Under the pieces are notes generated by a model that saw only the letters and a program-made list of their open reading frames with translations, had not been told where the DNA came from and made no database searches. The position numbers were made by a program, and so were the translations under genes. From Reyranella sp. (GTDB lineage Bacteria; Pseudomonadota; Alphaproteobacteria; Reyranellales; Reyranellaceae), in assembly GCF_017305915.1 (NCBI RefSeq), contig NZ_JAFKJN010000021.1:91681-155680 (forward strand): 64,000 bases of DNA. Direction: 5' to 3'. How positions within the stretch are numbered: position 1 is the first letter of the stretch; each line of letters begins with the position of its first letter. Shown in pieces: positions 39,309-48,078 of this stretch.

Positions 39309-40313
39309 ATGAGAGGGTCGACGGTCCGCTGGCTGGTGACGGTCGCGTCACTGCTGGTTCTGGGCGCCGGCAATGCCTGGGCGCAGAAGAAGCTGGTCGT
39401 CTACACCGCCAACGAGAGCACCCTGAACGACCTGGTGTTCAGCGCCTTCAAGAAGGAGACCGGCATCGAGGTCGAGCCGGTGGCCGCGGGCTCCGGCGTG
39501 CTGGTGCGCCGCCTGCAGGCCGAGAAGGCGCGGCCGCTGGGCGACATCATCTGGGGCGTCAGCCGCTCGCTGCTGCAGACCAACAAGGCGCTGTTCGAGC
39601 CCTATGTCTCCAAGAACAAGGACGCGACGCCGGCCGAGTACCGCGATCCCGACGACCTCTGGATCGGCAACAACCTGCATCTTCTGGTGATCCTGCAGAA
39701 CACCAAGCTGGTGCCGGCCGACCGGGGGCCGAAGAGCTGGGCCGACCTACTCGATCCCAAGTGGAAGGGCAAAATCGCCTTCACCGATCCGGCCAACTCG
39801 GGCTCGGCCTACGCCACCGTCACCATGCTGGTCGATCTGTGGGGCGGCGGCGATGCCGGCTGGAAGAAGGTCGGCGCGCTGTTCAAGAACCTCAAGGTGC
39901 TGAATCGCTCGTCGCTGGTTTTCCAGGGCGTCGGCAACGGCGAATACCCGCTCGGCATCTCGCTGGAATATGCCGGCCCGCTATGGGCGGCGGGCGGCGC
40001 GCCGGTGAAGGTGGTCTATCCGTCCGACGGCACGACCTTCTCGATGGAGGGCGTCGGCATCGTCAAGGGCGGGTCGAACACCGACCAGGCCAAGGCCTTC
40101 GTCGACTACATCAACCGCAAGGACGTGCGCGAGACGATCCTCAAGGCGACCTTCCGTCGCCCGACCCGCGCCGATGTCGATCTCACCAAGCTCCCCGGCA
40201 ACATGCCGCCGCTGTCCGAGGTCAAGCTCATCAAGTACGACGAGGAGGGCTGGACCGAGAAGCGCACCAAGACGATGGAGCAGATCAAGGACGCGATCCA
40301 GGACAGCCGGTAG
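39309..40313 (+). CDS. Extracellular solute-binding protein, Fe3+/phosphonate type (AfuA/FutA-like)
   Basis: 334 aa. The signal peptide MRGSTVRWLVTVASLLVLGAGNAWA is followed by KLVVYTANESTLNDLVFSAFKKETGIEVEPVAAGSGVLVRRLQAEK, the usual opening of this receptor class, and WADLLDPKWKGKIAFTDPANSGSAYATV. It pairs with the ATPase and fused permease at 40478-43113, separated by a REP element. Related receptors bind ferric iron, 2-aminoethylphosphonate or thiamine. The tyrosine iron-ligand pair is not obvious, so an organic ligand is possible. Confidence 0.9.
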   Translation: MRGSTVRWLVTVASLLVLGAGNAWAQKKLVVYTANESTLNDLVFSAFKKETGIEVEPVAAGSGVLVRRLQAEKARPLGDIIWGVSRSLLQTNKALFEPYVSKNKDATPAEYRDPDDLWIGNNLHLLVILQNTKLVPADRGPKSWADLLDPKWKGKIAFTDPANSGSAYATVTMLVDLWGGGDAGWKKVGALFKNLKVLNRSSLVFQGVGNGEYPLGISLEYAGPLWAAGGAPVKVVYPSDGTTFSMEGVGIVKGGSNTDQAKAFVDYINRKDVRETILKATFRRPTRADVDLTKLPGNMPPLSEVKLIKYDEEGWTEKRTKTMEQIKDAIQDSR

Positions 40314-40335
40314 TCGATGAAGGCGATCAGTGATT

Positions 40336-40470
40336 CCTCCCCTTCGCGGAGGCCGCGAAGGGGAGGTGCCCGCGTCTTCGCGGGCGGAGGGGTCATGAGC
40401 ACCCGTCGTGTTGCCTCTGACCCCTCCGCCCCCGTTTACGGGGGCACCTCCCCAGCGAAGCTGGGGAGGA
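40336..40470. repeat. REP/BIME-like double palindrome
   Basis: Opening hairpin cctccccttcgcggaggccgcgaaggggagg, then cccgcgtcttcgcggg and the ggaggggtcatg arm, a central gap, tgacccctcc, cccccgtttacggggg, and the closing hairpin cctccccagcgaagctggggagg. It lies between the receptor and ATPase genes and ends 7 bases before the ATPase start, so the closing hairpin may affect ribosome access. Confidence 0.85.
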
Positions 40471-40477
40471 ACAGGAC

Positions 40478-41470
40478 ATGAGTGGCATCGTCATCAAGGA
40501 CGCGAGCCGGCGGTTCGGCTCGGTCCAGGCGGTCGATCATGTCGACCTCACGGTCGAGGGGGGCGAGTTCTTCACCCTGCTCGGGCCGTCGGGCTGCGGC
40601 AAGACCACCCTGTTGCGCATGATCGCAGGCTTCTGCGAGCTCGACAGCGGCGAGATCCTGTTCGGCGACACGCGCATCGACCGGCTGTCGGCGCACGTCC
40701 GCAACATCGGCATGGTGTTCCAGAACTATGCGGTGTTCCCCAACCTCACCGTCGCGGGCAACGTCGCCTATGGCCTGATGGCACGCCGCGTGCCGGCCGA
40801 CGAATCGGCGCGCCGGGTCGAGGAGGCGCTGGCGTTGGTCCAGCTTTCGGGCTTCGGCGAGCGCAAGCCGCACCAGCTCTCCGGCGGCCAGCTCCAGCGC
40901 GTGGCGATCGCCCGCGCGCTGGTGATCCGCCCGCAGGTGCTGCTGTTCGACGAGCCGCTCAGCAACCTCGATGCGCGGCTGCGGGTCAGCATGCGCGGTG
41001 AGATCCGCGCCCTGCAGAAGTCGCTCGGCATCACCGCGATCTACGTCACCCACGACCAGGAGGAGGCGATGTCGGTCTCCGACCGCATCGCGCTGATGAA
41101 CGCCGGCAAGCTCGAGCAGGTCGGCGTGCCGGCCGACATCTACCGCAAGCCGGCCTCGCGCTTCGCTGCCGAGTTCATGGGCACGACCAACCTGCTCGAG
41201 GCCCGCCAGCTCGGCCTCGCCGCGCCGGTCTGGGTGTCGCTGCGGCCGGAAGCCCTGCGCTTCGCCGACGAAGCGCCGGCAGATTGGCCGCGGCTTCAGG
41301 GGATCGTCGCTCGCGTCGAGCTACTCGGGCCTTTGACTCGCATCGATGTCACGCTCGGCAGCGGCACCGTCATCCGGATGGCCACCCTCGATGCGCCGCA
41401 TCGCGCCGTCGCGGTCGGCGACGCGGTCACCCTGGCCTACGAGCACGCCCGCCTGACGGTCGTGCCGTGA
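40478..41470 (+). CDS. Fe3+/polyamine-type ABC transporter ATP-binding protein (FbpC/PotA-like)
   Basis: 330 aa. It has Walker A GPSGCGKTT, Q-loop NYAVFPNL, signature LSGGQLQR, Walker B LLFDEPLSNLDARLR and H-loop YVTHDQEEAM, with a C-terminal TOBE-type region. The stop overlaps the GTG start of the permease by 4 bp. The ribosome-binding site gaggaacagg is the end of the REP hairpin itself. Belongs with the receptor at 39309. Confidence 0.92.
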   Translation: MSGIVIKDASRRFGSVQAVDHVDLTVEGGEFFTLLGPSGCGKTTLLRMIAGFCELDSGEILFGDTRIDRLSAHVRNIGMVFQNYAVFPNLTVAGNVAYGLMARRVPADESARRVEEALALVQLSGFGERKPHQLSGGQLQRVAIARALVIRPQVLLFDEPLSNLDARLRVSMRGEIRALQKSLGITAIYVTHDQEEAMSVSDRIALMNAGKLEQVGVPADIYRKPASRFAAEFMGTTNLLEARQLGLAAPVWVSLRPEALRFADEAPADWPRLQGIVARVELLGPLTRIDVTLGSGTVIRMATLDAPHRAVAVGDAVTLAYEHARLTVVP

Positions 41471-43113
41471 TCGGGCATCAGCAACGCCTGCCGCTCACCA
41501 TCGCGGCGCTGGGCCTGTTGTTCCTCGGCGTGTTCCTGGTCTGGCCGCTGGTCAATGTGTTCGGCGCCTCGGTGCTCGATTCGGAAGGCCAGTCCTTCAC
41601 CCTCGCCAACTACGTCAAGATGTTGGGCCGGCCGTTCTATCGCGCCGCCATCGTCAACACGCTCGGCATCGGCGCGGCGGCGACGGTGATCACCACCGTG
41701 CTCGCCGTGCCGCTGGCCTTTTCGCTCGCCCGCCTGCCGATCCCGGGCAAGGCCGCGATCCTGGCGCTGGCCGCCATGCCGCTGGTGCTGCCGTCCTTCG
41801 TCAGCGCCTACGCGATCGTGCTGCTGCTCGGCAACTCGGGCTTACTCACGGTGTGGCTCAAGGGCATCGGCCTCGACATCGGCTCGATCTACGGCGCCAG
41901 CGGCATCGTGCTGGTCTACACGCTGACGCTCTATCCCTATGTGCTGCTGCCGACGGTCGCGGCCTTCAAGGCGGTCGACGTGTCGATGGAGGAGGCGGCG
42001 CAAAACCTCGGCTCGTCGCCCGCCCGCACCGTGCGTACGGTGATCCTGCCGATCGTGCTGCCGGCCATATTGGCCGGCGCGCTCCTGGTTTTCATCGAGA
42101 CGCTGGAGAATTTCGGCGTGCCGTTCGTGCTCGCCGAGGACCTGCCGATCTTCGCCGTCGAGGCCTTCAAGCTGTTCATCGGCGAGACCGCGCCCAACCC
42201 CGCCTCGGCCGGCGTGCTGGCGACGCTGCTGATCCTGACCACCGTGCTGGTGCTGCTGATCCAGCGCCATTTCCTGTCGAGCCGGCGCTTCGCCACCAAC
42301 GCCCGCCAGACGCCGCCGATCCTCAAGGTCGGCCCTGGCGTGCGCATCGTCGCGACGGTCTACTGCTGGACGATCGTGCTGCTCGCCCTGGTGCCGTTCT
42401 TCGCCATCGTCGTGCTGTCCTTCCTCGAGTTCCGCGGGCCCGTGCTGCACGGCCGATTCAGCCTCGACAACTTCGCGACCCTGTTCGCGCGCGACATGCG
42501 TCCGCTCGCCAACACCCTGATGTTCGCCTCGGCGGCGGCGCTGTGCACCGGCCTGATCGGCGTGCCGATCGGCTACGTGGTGACCCGCTGGCGCACCGGC
42601 GTCGCCACGCTGCTCGACGTGGTGGCGACCCTGCCGTTCGCGGTCGCCGGCACGGTGCTCGCGATCGGCTTCGTGGTGTCGTTCAATGCGGGGCCCGTCA
42701 TCCTGACCGGCGGGCCGCTGATCCTGGTGCTCGCCTACACCGTCCGGAAGATCCCGTTCGCCGTGCGCTCGGCCGGCGCCATCGTGCACCAGATCGACCC
42801 GTCGCTGGAGGAGGCCTCGATCAGCCTCGGCCGCTCGCCGCTGCAGACCTTCCTCCGGATCGTCGTGCCGCTGATGCTGGGCGGCATCGTGAGCGGCGTG
42901 GTGCTGACCTGGGTCACCGTGGCGTCGGAGCTTAGCGCCACCGTCGTGCTCTACAGCGGCCCGTGGCGGACCATGACCGTGGTGATGTTCCAGGCGCTCG
43001 AAGGCGGCGGCGCCGGCATCGCCACGGCCGCAGCCTCGACGCTGATCGTGGTCACCTTGATCCCCGTCGCGCTGCTCTATCGCCTGGTGCGGCGCTACGA
43101 GCTCGGCAGTTGA
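41467..43113 (+). CDS. Fused two-domain ABC transporter permease (FbpB-like)
   Basis: 548 aa, about twelve membrane spans, made of two tandem permease domains. The first EAA loop is MEEAAQNLGSSPARTVRTVILPIVLPA, and the second is LEEASISLGRSPLQTFLRIVVPLMLGG. Such fused permeases occur in ferric iron, thiamine and 2-aminoethylphosphonate importers and work as one chain with two ATPases. The GTG start at 41467 is coupled to the ATPase stop (GTGA). Confidence 0.92.
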   Translation: MIGHQQRLPLTIAALGLLFLGVFLVWPLVNVFGASVLDSEGQSFTLANYVKMLGRPFYRAAIVNTLGIGAAATVITTVLAVPLAFSLARLPIPGKAAILALAAMPLVLPSFVSAYAIVLLLGNSGLLTVWLKGIGLDIGSIYGASGIVLVYTLTLYPYVLLPTVAAFKAVDVSMEEAAQNLGSSPARTVRTVILPIVLPAILAGALLVFIETLENFGVPFVLAEDLPIFAVEAFKLFIGETAPNPASAGVLATLLILTTVLVLLIQRHFLSSRRFATNARQTPPILKVGPGVRIVATVYCWTIVLLALVPFFAIVVLSFLEFRGPVLHGRFSLDNFATLFARDMRPLANTLMFASAAALCTGLIGVPIGYVVTRWRTGVATLLDVVATLPFAVAGTVLAIGFVVSFNAGPVILTGGPLILVLAYTVRKIPFAVRSAGAIVHQIDPSLEEASISLGRSPLQTFLRIVVPLMLGGIVSGVVLTWVTVASELSATVVLYSGPWRTMTVVMFQALEGGGAGIATAAASTLIVVTLIPVALLYRLVRRYELGS

Positions 43114-43134
43114 TGTCCACTCCGGTGGCGCATT

Positions 43135-43224
43135 CTGTCATCCTGAGCGTAGCGAAGGATCTAGCGCTTCAGCAGAGTCGTTGGTCGAACCGCTAGATCC
43201 TTCGCCTTCGGCTCAGGACGACAG
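43135..43224. repeat. Inverted repeat of the tcatcctgagcg family
   Basis: Left arm ctgtcatcctgagcgtagcg and aaggatctagcg; right arm cgctagatccttcg and ccttcggctcaggacgacag. It lies right after the fused permease gene and can fold into a long hairpin. Related to the copy at 35641. Confidence 0.8.
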
Positions 43225-43263
43225 CTACCAGTAGGTGGGGATAACTCCGTTTCGCGTTGGCCT

Positions 43264-43500
43264 TTATGGGCAATGGAACGGCCGATTCGCCTGCGTTTAC
43301 TTAAGGATTCGCTCAGTCCATTGCCCATAATAGGTGTTCGAGCGAGCCCTGAGGCAGAGTGGCCCGCGTGATGATGCGCCACGTTACGATCATTCTCGAA
43401 GGGATCGCCCGCTGCCTGCGTCCGGTCCTTCCGGGACTGCGAACTGAGTGTTTTTTCCGGGCCCCCCGGTGTCGGTGGATTCGTGGACTCCGGGCCGGAA
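43264..43500. repeat. Diverged ~200-bp intergenic repeat (copy B, opposite orientation to copy A)
   Basis: Perfect 13-base arms tatgggcaatgga and tccattgcccata lie at 43265-43335, the same arms as at 5531-5603. Further right, gtggattcgtggact near 43475 matches the reverse complement of copy A. The whole gap 43114-43694 has no convincing gene. Apart from this repeat and the one at 43135, I see only GC-rich filler and ccgatgccatcgg near 43502. Confidence 0.55.
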
Positions 43501-43694
43501 ATGCCGATGCCATCGGCATCGAACCAGTCCACGCCCGAGTGGCCTCTTGTGGACTCCCGCTGTCCCGGGCGCGCAGGTCGGCCCGACTGACGGAGTTCAA
43601 CCCGTCGCGCGCCGGCGTTTCGTGCTGGGGTGACCGGCAGAAAGGCGAGTCTGCGCAAAAGCGGCGAACACGATCGGGAACGGTGCGAAAACGC

Positions 43695-44375
43695 CTAGGC
43701 CGCCTTGTCCTTCAGCAGATCCCAGGCGTGGCGGAAGCTCGCGACCATCTCCTCGGCCGGCACGGCGCCGGAGAACAGCACGTGGCCCTGCAGGGCGAAG
43801 CTCGGCACGCCCTGGATGCCGCAGTTGCGCGCCATCTGGTCGGCCGTGAACACCTCGCGCTGGCCCTCGTCGCTTTGCAGCAGCGTGAGCGCGGCGTCGT
43901 AGTCGAGGCCGCCACGATGGCCGATGTCGGCCAGCACCTTGTCGTCGCCGAGATCGGCGCCGTTGCAGAAGTAGCCGTCGAACAGCGCCTCGACGACGCC
44001 GTCCTGCACGCCCTTCTGGCCGGCGAGGCGGATCAGGCGGTGCGCCTTCAAGGTGTTGGGCGTGCGGGTGAGCTTGTCGAGATGGAACTGGATGCCGACA
44101 CCGGCGGCGACTTCGGTGATGCGCTCGTCCATCTGCCGGCTGCGCTCGGCGCTGCCGAACTTGGCCAGCCGGTACTGGGCGCGGTCGGCGCCTTCGACCG
44201 GCATGTCGGGGTTGAGCTGGAAGGGATGCCAGGCGACGGTGAAGCGGAGCTTGTGGTCGTTCTCCAGGATCTCGAGCGCCCGCTCGAGATGGCGTTTACC
44301 GATGTAGCACCACGGGCAGATGACATCCGAGATGACATCGACGCGTCCGGCGGCAGCAACGGTGGCCATGGCCAT
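43695..44375 (-). CDS. DsbA-family thiol oxidoreductase (FrnE-like)
   Basis: 226 aa, cytoplasmic. The active site C20-P-W-C23 in VDVISDVICPWCYIGKRHLERAL is followed by an inserted helical domain and the cis-proline segment GVPSFALQGHVLFSGAVP near the C-terminus. FrnE-like proteins are thioredoxin-fold disulfide oxidoreductases linked to polyketide tailoring or oxidative stress (known). ATG codons at 44375 and 44369 are both possible. Divergent from an SDR gene. Confidence 0.92.
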   Translation of the reverse strand: MAMATVAAAGRVDVISDVICPWCYIGKRHLERALEILENDHKLRFTVAWHPFQLNPDMPVEGADRAQYRLAKFGSAERSRQMDERITEVAAGVGIQFHLDKLTRTPNTLKAHRLIRLAGQKGVQDGVVEALFDGYFCNGADLGDDKVLADIGHRGGLDYDAALTLLQSDEGQREVFTADQMARNCGIQGVPSFALQGHVLFSGAVPAEEMVASFRHAWDLLKDKAA

Positions 44376-44431
44376 AGTCCTTTTTACTTATGCGGGTTAG
44401 CCTATACCCACCGCATATACCGAGCAACAAG

Positions 44432-45142
44432 ATGAGCCCCATGAACACGCCCAAATATCGCTCTGCGCTGATTGTCGGTACCGGTCCGGGGCTCAGCGCC
44501 TCGCTCGCGCGGCTGTTCGCGAAGAATGGCCTCGCGGTTGCGGTCGCCGCGCGTCAGACCGACAAGCTTGCTGCACTCGCGAAGGAGACGGGTGCGGCCG
44601 TTCACAAATGCAACGCCGCCGATCCGAACGACGTTGCCGCGCTGTTCGAAACGGTCGCGGCGAAGGGCGGCACGCCCGATGTCGTGGTCTACAACGCCAG
44701 CGGCCGCGTGCGGGGGCCGTTGATCGATCTGCCGCCGGAGGATGTGCGCAAGGCGATCGAGGTCTCGGCCTTCGGCGCCTTCCTGGTGTCGCAGCAGGCG
44801 GCGCGGCGCATGCTGCCGAACAGCCACGGTGCGATCTTCCTGACCGGCGCGACCGCCGGCGTGAAGGGCTTTGCGCTCTCCTCGTCCTTCGCCATGGGCA
44901 AGTTCGCCCTGCGCGGCCTCGCCCAATCGATGGCGCGCGAGCTCAGCCCCAAGGGCATCCACGTCGCCCATTTCGTCATCGACGGCGGCATCCGCAGCGC
45001 CGGCCGACCGGTGCCGGACAACAACCCCGACAGCCTGCTCGATCCCGATGCCATCGCCGAGACCTACTGGGCGGTGCTGCAGCAGCATCGCAGCGCCTGG
45101 AGCTGGGAGATCGAGGTGCGGCCGTGGGTCGAAAACTTCTGA
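44432..45142 (+). CDS. Short-chain dehydrogenase/reductase-like protein lacking the catalytic tyrosine
   Basis: About 236 aa. The NAD(P)-binding turn GTGPGLSASLARLFAKNG and the NAS motif (VVYNASGRVRG) are intact. At the position of YxxxK the sequence is SSSFAMGKFALRG, so tyrosine is replaced by phenylalanine while lysine remains. A subgroup of SDR proteins shares this and may be non-catalytic or use another residue. Start codons at 44390, 44432 and 44441 are possible. The end overlaps the next gene by 19 bases. Confidence 0.85.
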   Translation: MSPMNTPKYRSALIVGTGPGLSASLARLFAKNGLAVAVAARQTDKLAALAKETGAAVHKCNAADPNDVAALFETVAAKGGTPDVVVYNASGRVRGPLIDLPPEDVRKAIEVSAFGAFLVSQQAARRMLPNSHGAIFLTGATAGVKGFALSSSFAMGKFALRGLAQSMARELSPKGIHVAHFVIDGGIRSAGRPVPDNNPDSLLDPDAIAETYWAVLQQHRSAWSWEIEVRPWVENF

Positions 45143-45699
45143 TCGCGCTGCTCGCGCTCGCCGCGTTCCCGGCGAGGGCGATGGATATGCATGTCGACGG
45201 CCAGTCGGTGATCCTGTCGGGACAGGTCGTGAAAGCCGACTGCGAGGTGCTGACCGACCTGCTGGGCAAGACGTCCGCCGGGCTCGTCGTGCTCACCAAT
45301 TCGGGCGGCGGCAATGCCTATTCCGGCTATTGCATCGGCGCGCTGATCCGCGAGCGCGGCTTGCCGACGACGATCCGCGGCCGCTGCGCGTCCTCGTGCT
45401 CGCGCATGTGGCTGGGCGGCGTCGAGCGGACGCTGGACGGCCCGAGCTCCCGCGTCGGCCTGCACGGCAACTACAACGACGGCGGCGGCATCGCGGCCGA
45501 TGCCGGGCAGAGGCTGCGGACCTGGATCCCGCACTACGCGCCCAACGTCGACAAGGCGCTGATGGAGCAATGGATCCGCCTGCCGTCCAACAAGTGGATG
45601 ATGTACTTCTACAACGGCAGGGCCGAGCTCTGCGAAAGCGGGGCGTGCAAGCCGGTCGACGGGCGCAACGCGCTGAATGCCGGGCTGGCGACGCGCTAA
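45124..45699 (+). CDS. Secreted ClpP/crotonase-fold-like protein
   Basis: 191 aa from a GTG start, with signal peptide VGRKLLIALLALAAFPARA. The mature sequence has LVVLTNSGGGNAYSGYCIGALIRERGLPTTIRGRCASSCSRMWLGG, which mirrors the ClpP-like layout of SGGG (oxyanion) and a nucleophile-elbow-like C-A-S-S-C. Several cysteines suit a periplasmic disulfide protein. The candidate nucleophile is a serine in ASSC. It is translated from within the SDR gene end, hence coupled to it. Substrate unknown. Confidence 0.75.
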   Translation: MGRKLLIALLALAAFPARAMDMHVDGQSVILSGQVVKADCEVLTDLLGKTSAGLVVLTNSGGGNAYSGYCIGALIRERGLPTTIRGRCASSCSRMWLGGVERTLDGPSSRVGLHGNYNDGGGIAADAGQRLRTWIPHYAPNVDKALMEQWIRLPSNKWMMYFYNGRAELCESGACKPVDGRNALNAGLATR

Positions 45700-46352
45700 T
45701 GACGCAGCAGTCGCAGCACCTCGTGCAGGTCCTGGGCGATGTGAAAGGACTTGGCACGCGCCTCGTCGGTCGGCGGCAGGATGTCGATCACCATGACCGT
45801 CCGCATGCCGGCGGCGTGGGCGGCGACGACGCCGATGCTCGAATCCTCGAAGGCGACGCAAGCGCCCGGCGCCACGCCAAGCCGGCGCGCGGCTTCGAGA
45901 TAGAGGTCGGGGGCGGGCTTGGGGTGCTGGACGTCGTCGCGCGCCGTCAGGGCCTTGAACCGGTCGAGCAGGCCGGCGCGGCCGAGATTGCGCTCGGCGG
46001 TGGCGCGCAAGGCCGAGGTGGCGACGGCCAGCGGCAGGTCCTGGTCGCGGAGGAAGTCCAGCAGCTCGACGACGCCCGGCTTCACCGGCACGCGCTCGCT
46101 CATCTGGCGCTCCACGCTGTTCGAATAGTGGCCCCGGAAGACCGTGAGGTCGAAGTCCTGTCCGTAGTGCTCCAGCAGCAGAACGTTGCAGCCGTCGCGC
46201 GGCACGCCGACCATGGCGTGGCAAAGATCGAGCGGCAGCGCCAGGCCCAGCGTCTGAGCCGCTTCCTGCATGCCGGCGATGTAGACGGTCTCGCTGTCGA
46301 TCAGCGTGCCGTCCATGTCGAAAATGACGGCCTCAACGGGTTCCTCGAACAT
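45696..46352 (-). CDS. HAD-superfamily phosphatase (beta-phosphoglucomutase-like)
   Basis: 218 aa. Motif I VIFDMDGTLID has nucleophile D12 and acid D14. A four-helix cap follows, then motif II VATSALR, motif III HPKPAPDLYL and motif IV FEDSSIGVVAAHAAGM. Subfamily IA with DxDGTLxDSE is usual for phosphoglycolate, sugar-phosphate phosphatases and beta-phosphoglucomutase. It converges on the ClpP-like gene with a 4-base overlap. Confidence 0.92.
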   Translation of the reverse strand: MFEEPVEAVIFDMDGTLIDSETVYIAGMQEAAQTLGLALPLDLCHAMVGVPRDGCNVLLLEHYGQDFDLTVFRGHYSNSVERQMSERVPVKPGVVELLDFLRDQDLPLAVATSALRATAERNLGRAGLLDRFKALTARDDVQHPKPAPDLYLEAARRLGVAPGACVAFEDSSIGVVAAHAAGMRTVMVIDILPPTDEARAKSFHIAQDLHEVLRLLRH

Positions 46353-46401
46353 GGTTTCGTTCTAAGCTCGCGGACAGAAACGAACAGCGGGAGAAAAAAT
46401 C

Positions 46402-46752
46402 ATGCGCATCCATAACTTATATGTCGACGACAAGGGCGAAACTCATTTTCGTGACATCGAGGTCGAATGGAAGAACGAGGGGCCGGGCGGCAAGACGTCG
46501 GCGACGTTCGCCGCGACCGGCATCATCTTCCGCGAGACGCCCGGCAGCTACGACTACTCGTGGCATCCGGCGCCGCGGCGGCAATACATCATCAACCTCG
46601 ACGGCGCCGTCGAGATCACTGCCAGCGACGGCGAGAAGCGCATCATCGGCCCGGGCGAGGTGTTCCTGGTCGAGGACACCCACGGCAAGGGCCATTTCTC
46701 CAAGGCGGTCGAAGGCAAGATGCGCCGTTCGATCTTCGTCCCCATTGAATAG
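46402..46752 (+). CDS. Small cupin-like protein
   Basis: 116 aa. One conserved beta-barrel with APRRQYIINLDGAVEITASDGEKRIIGPGEVFLVEDTHGKGHFSKAV resembles a cupin second motif (PGEVFLVED..GKGH), with a single plausible metal histidine. It lacks a clear first GxxxxxHxH motif (it has YSWHPAPRRQY). Located 23 bases before an aminotransferase and codirectional, so probably one operon. Could be a dioxygenase-like or sensory cupin. Confidence 0.82.
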   Translation: MRIHNLYVDDKGETHFRDIEVEWKNEGPGGKTSATFAATGIIFRETPGSYDYSWHPAPRRQYIINLDGAVEITASDGEKRIIGPGEVFLVEDTHGKGHFSKAVEGKMRRSIFVPIE

Positions 46753-46775
46753 AGCCATCGAGTAAGGAGTAAACC

Positions 46776-48062
46776 ATGGCCGTCCAGACCGCGTTAGATC
46801 CCGTCGCCGACCTGATCGACGAAGCCAGGCGGGTGCTGCCCGGCGGCAGCTTCGGCAACATGCCGGCCGAGGTGGTGCTGCGCGCCGGCAAGGGCGGCCG
46901 CATCTGGGACGAGCACGGCAAGGAGTATGTCGACTTCCTGCTCGGCTCCGGCCCGATGTTCATCGGCCACGGCCATCCCGAGGTGACGGCCGCGGTGCAG
47001 AGCCAGCTGCCGCACGGCTCGACCTACTTCGGCAACAACCGACACGGCATCGCGCTCGCCAAGGCGATCGTCGACGCCGTGCCCTGCGCCGAGCAAGTGC
47101 GCTTCGTCTGCACCGGCACCGAGGCCGATCTCTATGCGATGCGGGCGGCGCGCGCCTTCCGCCGGCGCGACAAGATCCTGAAGTTCGAGGGCGGCTATCA
47201 CGGCATGAGCGACTATGCGCTGATGTCGATGGCGCCCAAGAACCCGGGCAACTTCCCGCGGGCGATTCCCGATTCGGCTGGCATCCCCAAGAGCGTTCAG
47301 GACGAGATGCTGATCGCGGCGTTCAACGACCTCGAGATGGCCGAAAGTCTGATCAGGGAGCACAAGGGCGAGCTCGCCGGCGTGATCGTCGAGCCGTTCC
47401 AGCGCCTGCTGCCGCCGCAGCCCGGCTTCCTGCAGGGCCTGCGGAAGGTCACCCAGGAGCACGGCATCCCGCTGATCTTCGACGAGGTCGTGACCGGCTT
47501 CCGCTTCGCCTATGGCGGGGCGCAGGAGTACTACGGCGTCACGCCCGATCTCTGCACCCTGGGCAAGATCGTCGGCGGCGGCTATGCGCTGGCCGCGATC
47601 GCCGGTCGTGCCGACATCATGGCGCACTTCGATCGGCTGGCGATGGCCGACGAGGATTTCCTGTTCCAGGTCGGCACGCTGTCGGGCAATCCGATCGCCT
47701 CGATCGCGGGCCTCGCCACCCTCGAGGTGCTGAAGCGGCCCGGCGCCTACGAGCAGGTCTTCGCCACCGGCCGCGAGCTGATAGCGGCGCTCGATGGCCT
47801 CCTGAAGAAGGCCGGCATCCCGGCGCGGGTGATCGGCGAGCCGCCGCTGTTCGACGTCCTCTTCACCGACCAGCCGGTGAAGGACTATCGCGACACGCTG
47901 AAGGGCGACAAGGCGATCGCTGCGAAGTTCAACAAGCTCTTGCGCGAGCGCGGCCTCATGAAGGGCGAGAGCAAGTACTACGTCAGCCTCGCCCACGACC
48001 GCGCCGACATCGACCACACGATCGGCGCCTGGACCGAGGCCGTGAAGCTGCTCACGGCCTGA
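46776..48062 (+). CDS. PLP-dependent class III aminotransferase (glutamate-1-semialdehyde mutase-like)
   Basis: 428 aa. The PLP site is recognisable from GTEADLYAMRAARAFRRRDKILKFEGGYHG (cofactor phosphate and ring stacking), FDEVVTGFRFAYGG with D236, and the Schiff-base K264 in TLGKIVGGGYALAAIAG. Absence of haem genes nearby and pairing with a cupin point to a catabolic transaminase or aminomutase, not haem synthesis; that is inference. Confidence 0.92.
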   Translation: MAVQTALDPVADLIDEARRVLPGGSFGNMPAEVVLRAGKGGRIWDEHGKEYVDFLLGSGPMFIGHGHPEVTAAVQSQLPHGSTYFGNNRHGIALAKAIVDAVPCAEQVRFVCTGTEADLYAMRAARAFRRRDKILKFEGGYHGMSDYALMSMAPKNPGNFPRAIPDSAGIPKSVQDEMLIAAFNDLEMAESLIREHKGELAGVIVEPFQRLLPPQPGFLQGLRKVTQEHGIPLIFDEVVTGFRFAYGGAQEYYGVTPDLCTLGKIVGGGYALAAIAGRADIMAHFDRLAMADEDFLFQVGTLSGNPIASIAGLATLEVLKRPGAYEQVFATGRELIAALDGLLKKAGIPARVIGEPPLFDVLFTDQPVKDYRDTLKGDKAIAAKFNKLLRERGLMKGESKYYVSLAHDRADIDHTIGAWTEAVKLLTA

Positions 48063-48078
48063 TCCAGGGTCTCGTCGC

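Noticed and set aside
37538..40333. A 931-codon plus-strand open frame over the family 5 receptor
   Set aside because: Runs antisense through one receptor gene and out of frame through another; no domain features.
43161..43658. A 165-codon minus-strand frame in the long intergenic region
   Set aside because: It spans two repeat families; no ribosome-binding site, and no family resemblance to the matching part of copy A beyond DNA-level repeat similarity.
46776..48062. hemL (haem biosynthesis glutamate-1-semialdehyde mutase)
   Set aside because: The PLP motifs fit the wider class III group, but the gene is paired with a cupin and no haem genes; a catabolic aminotransferase is safer.
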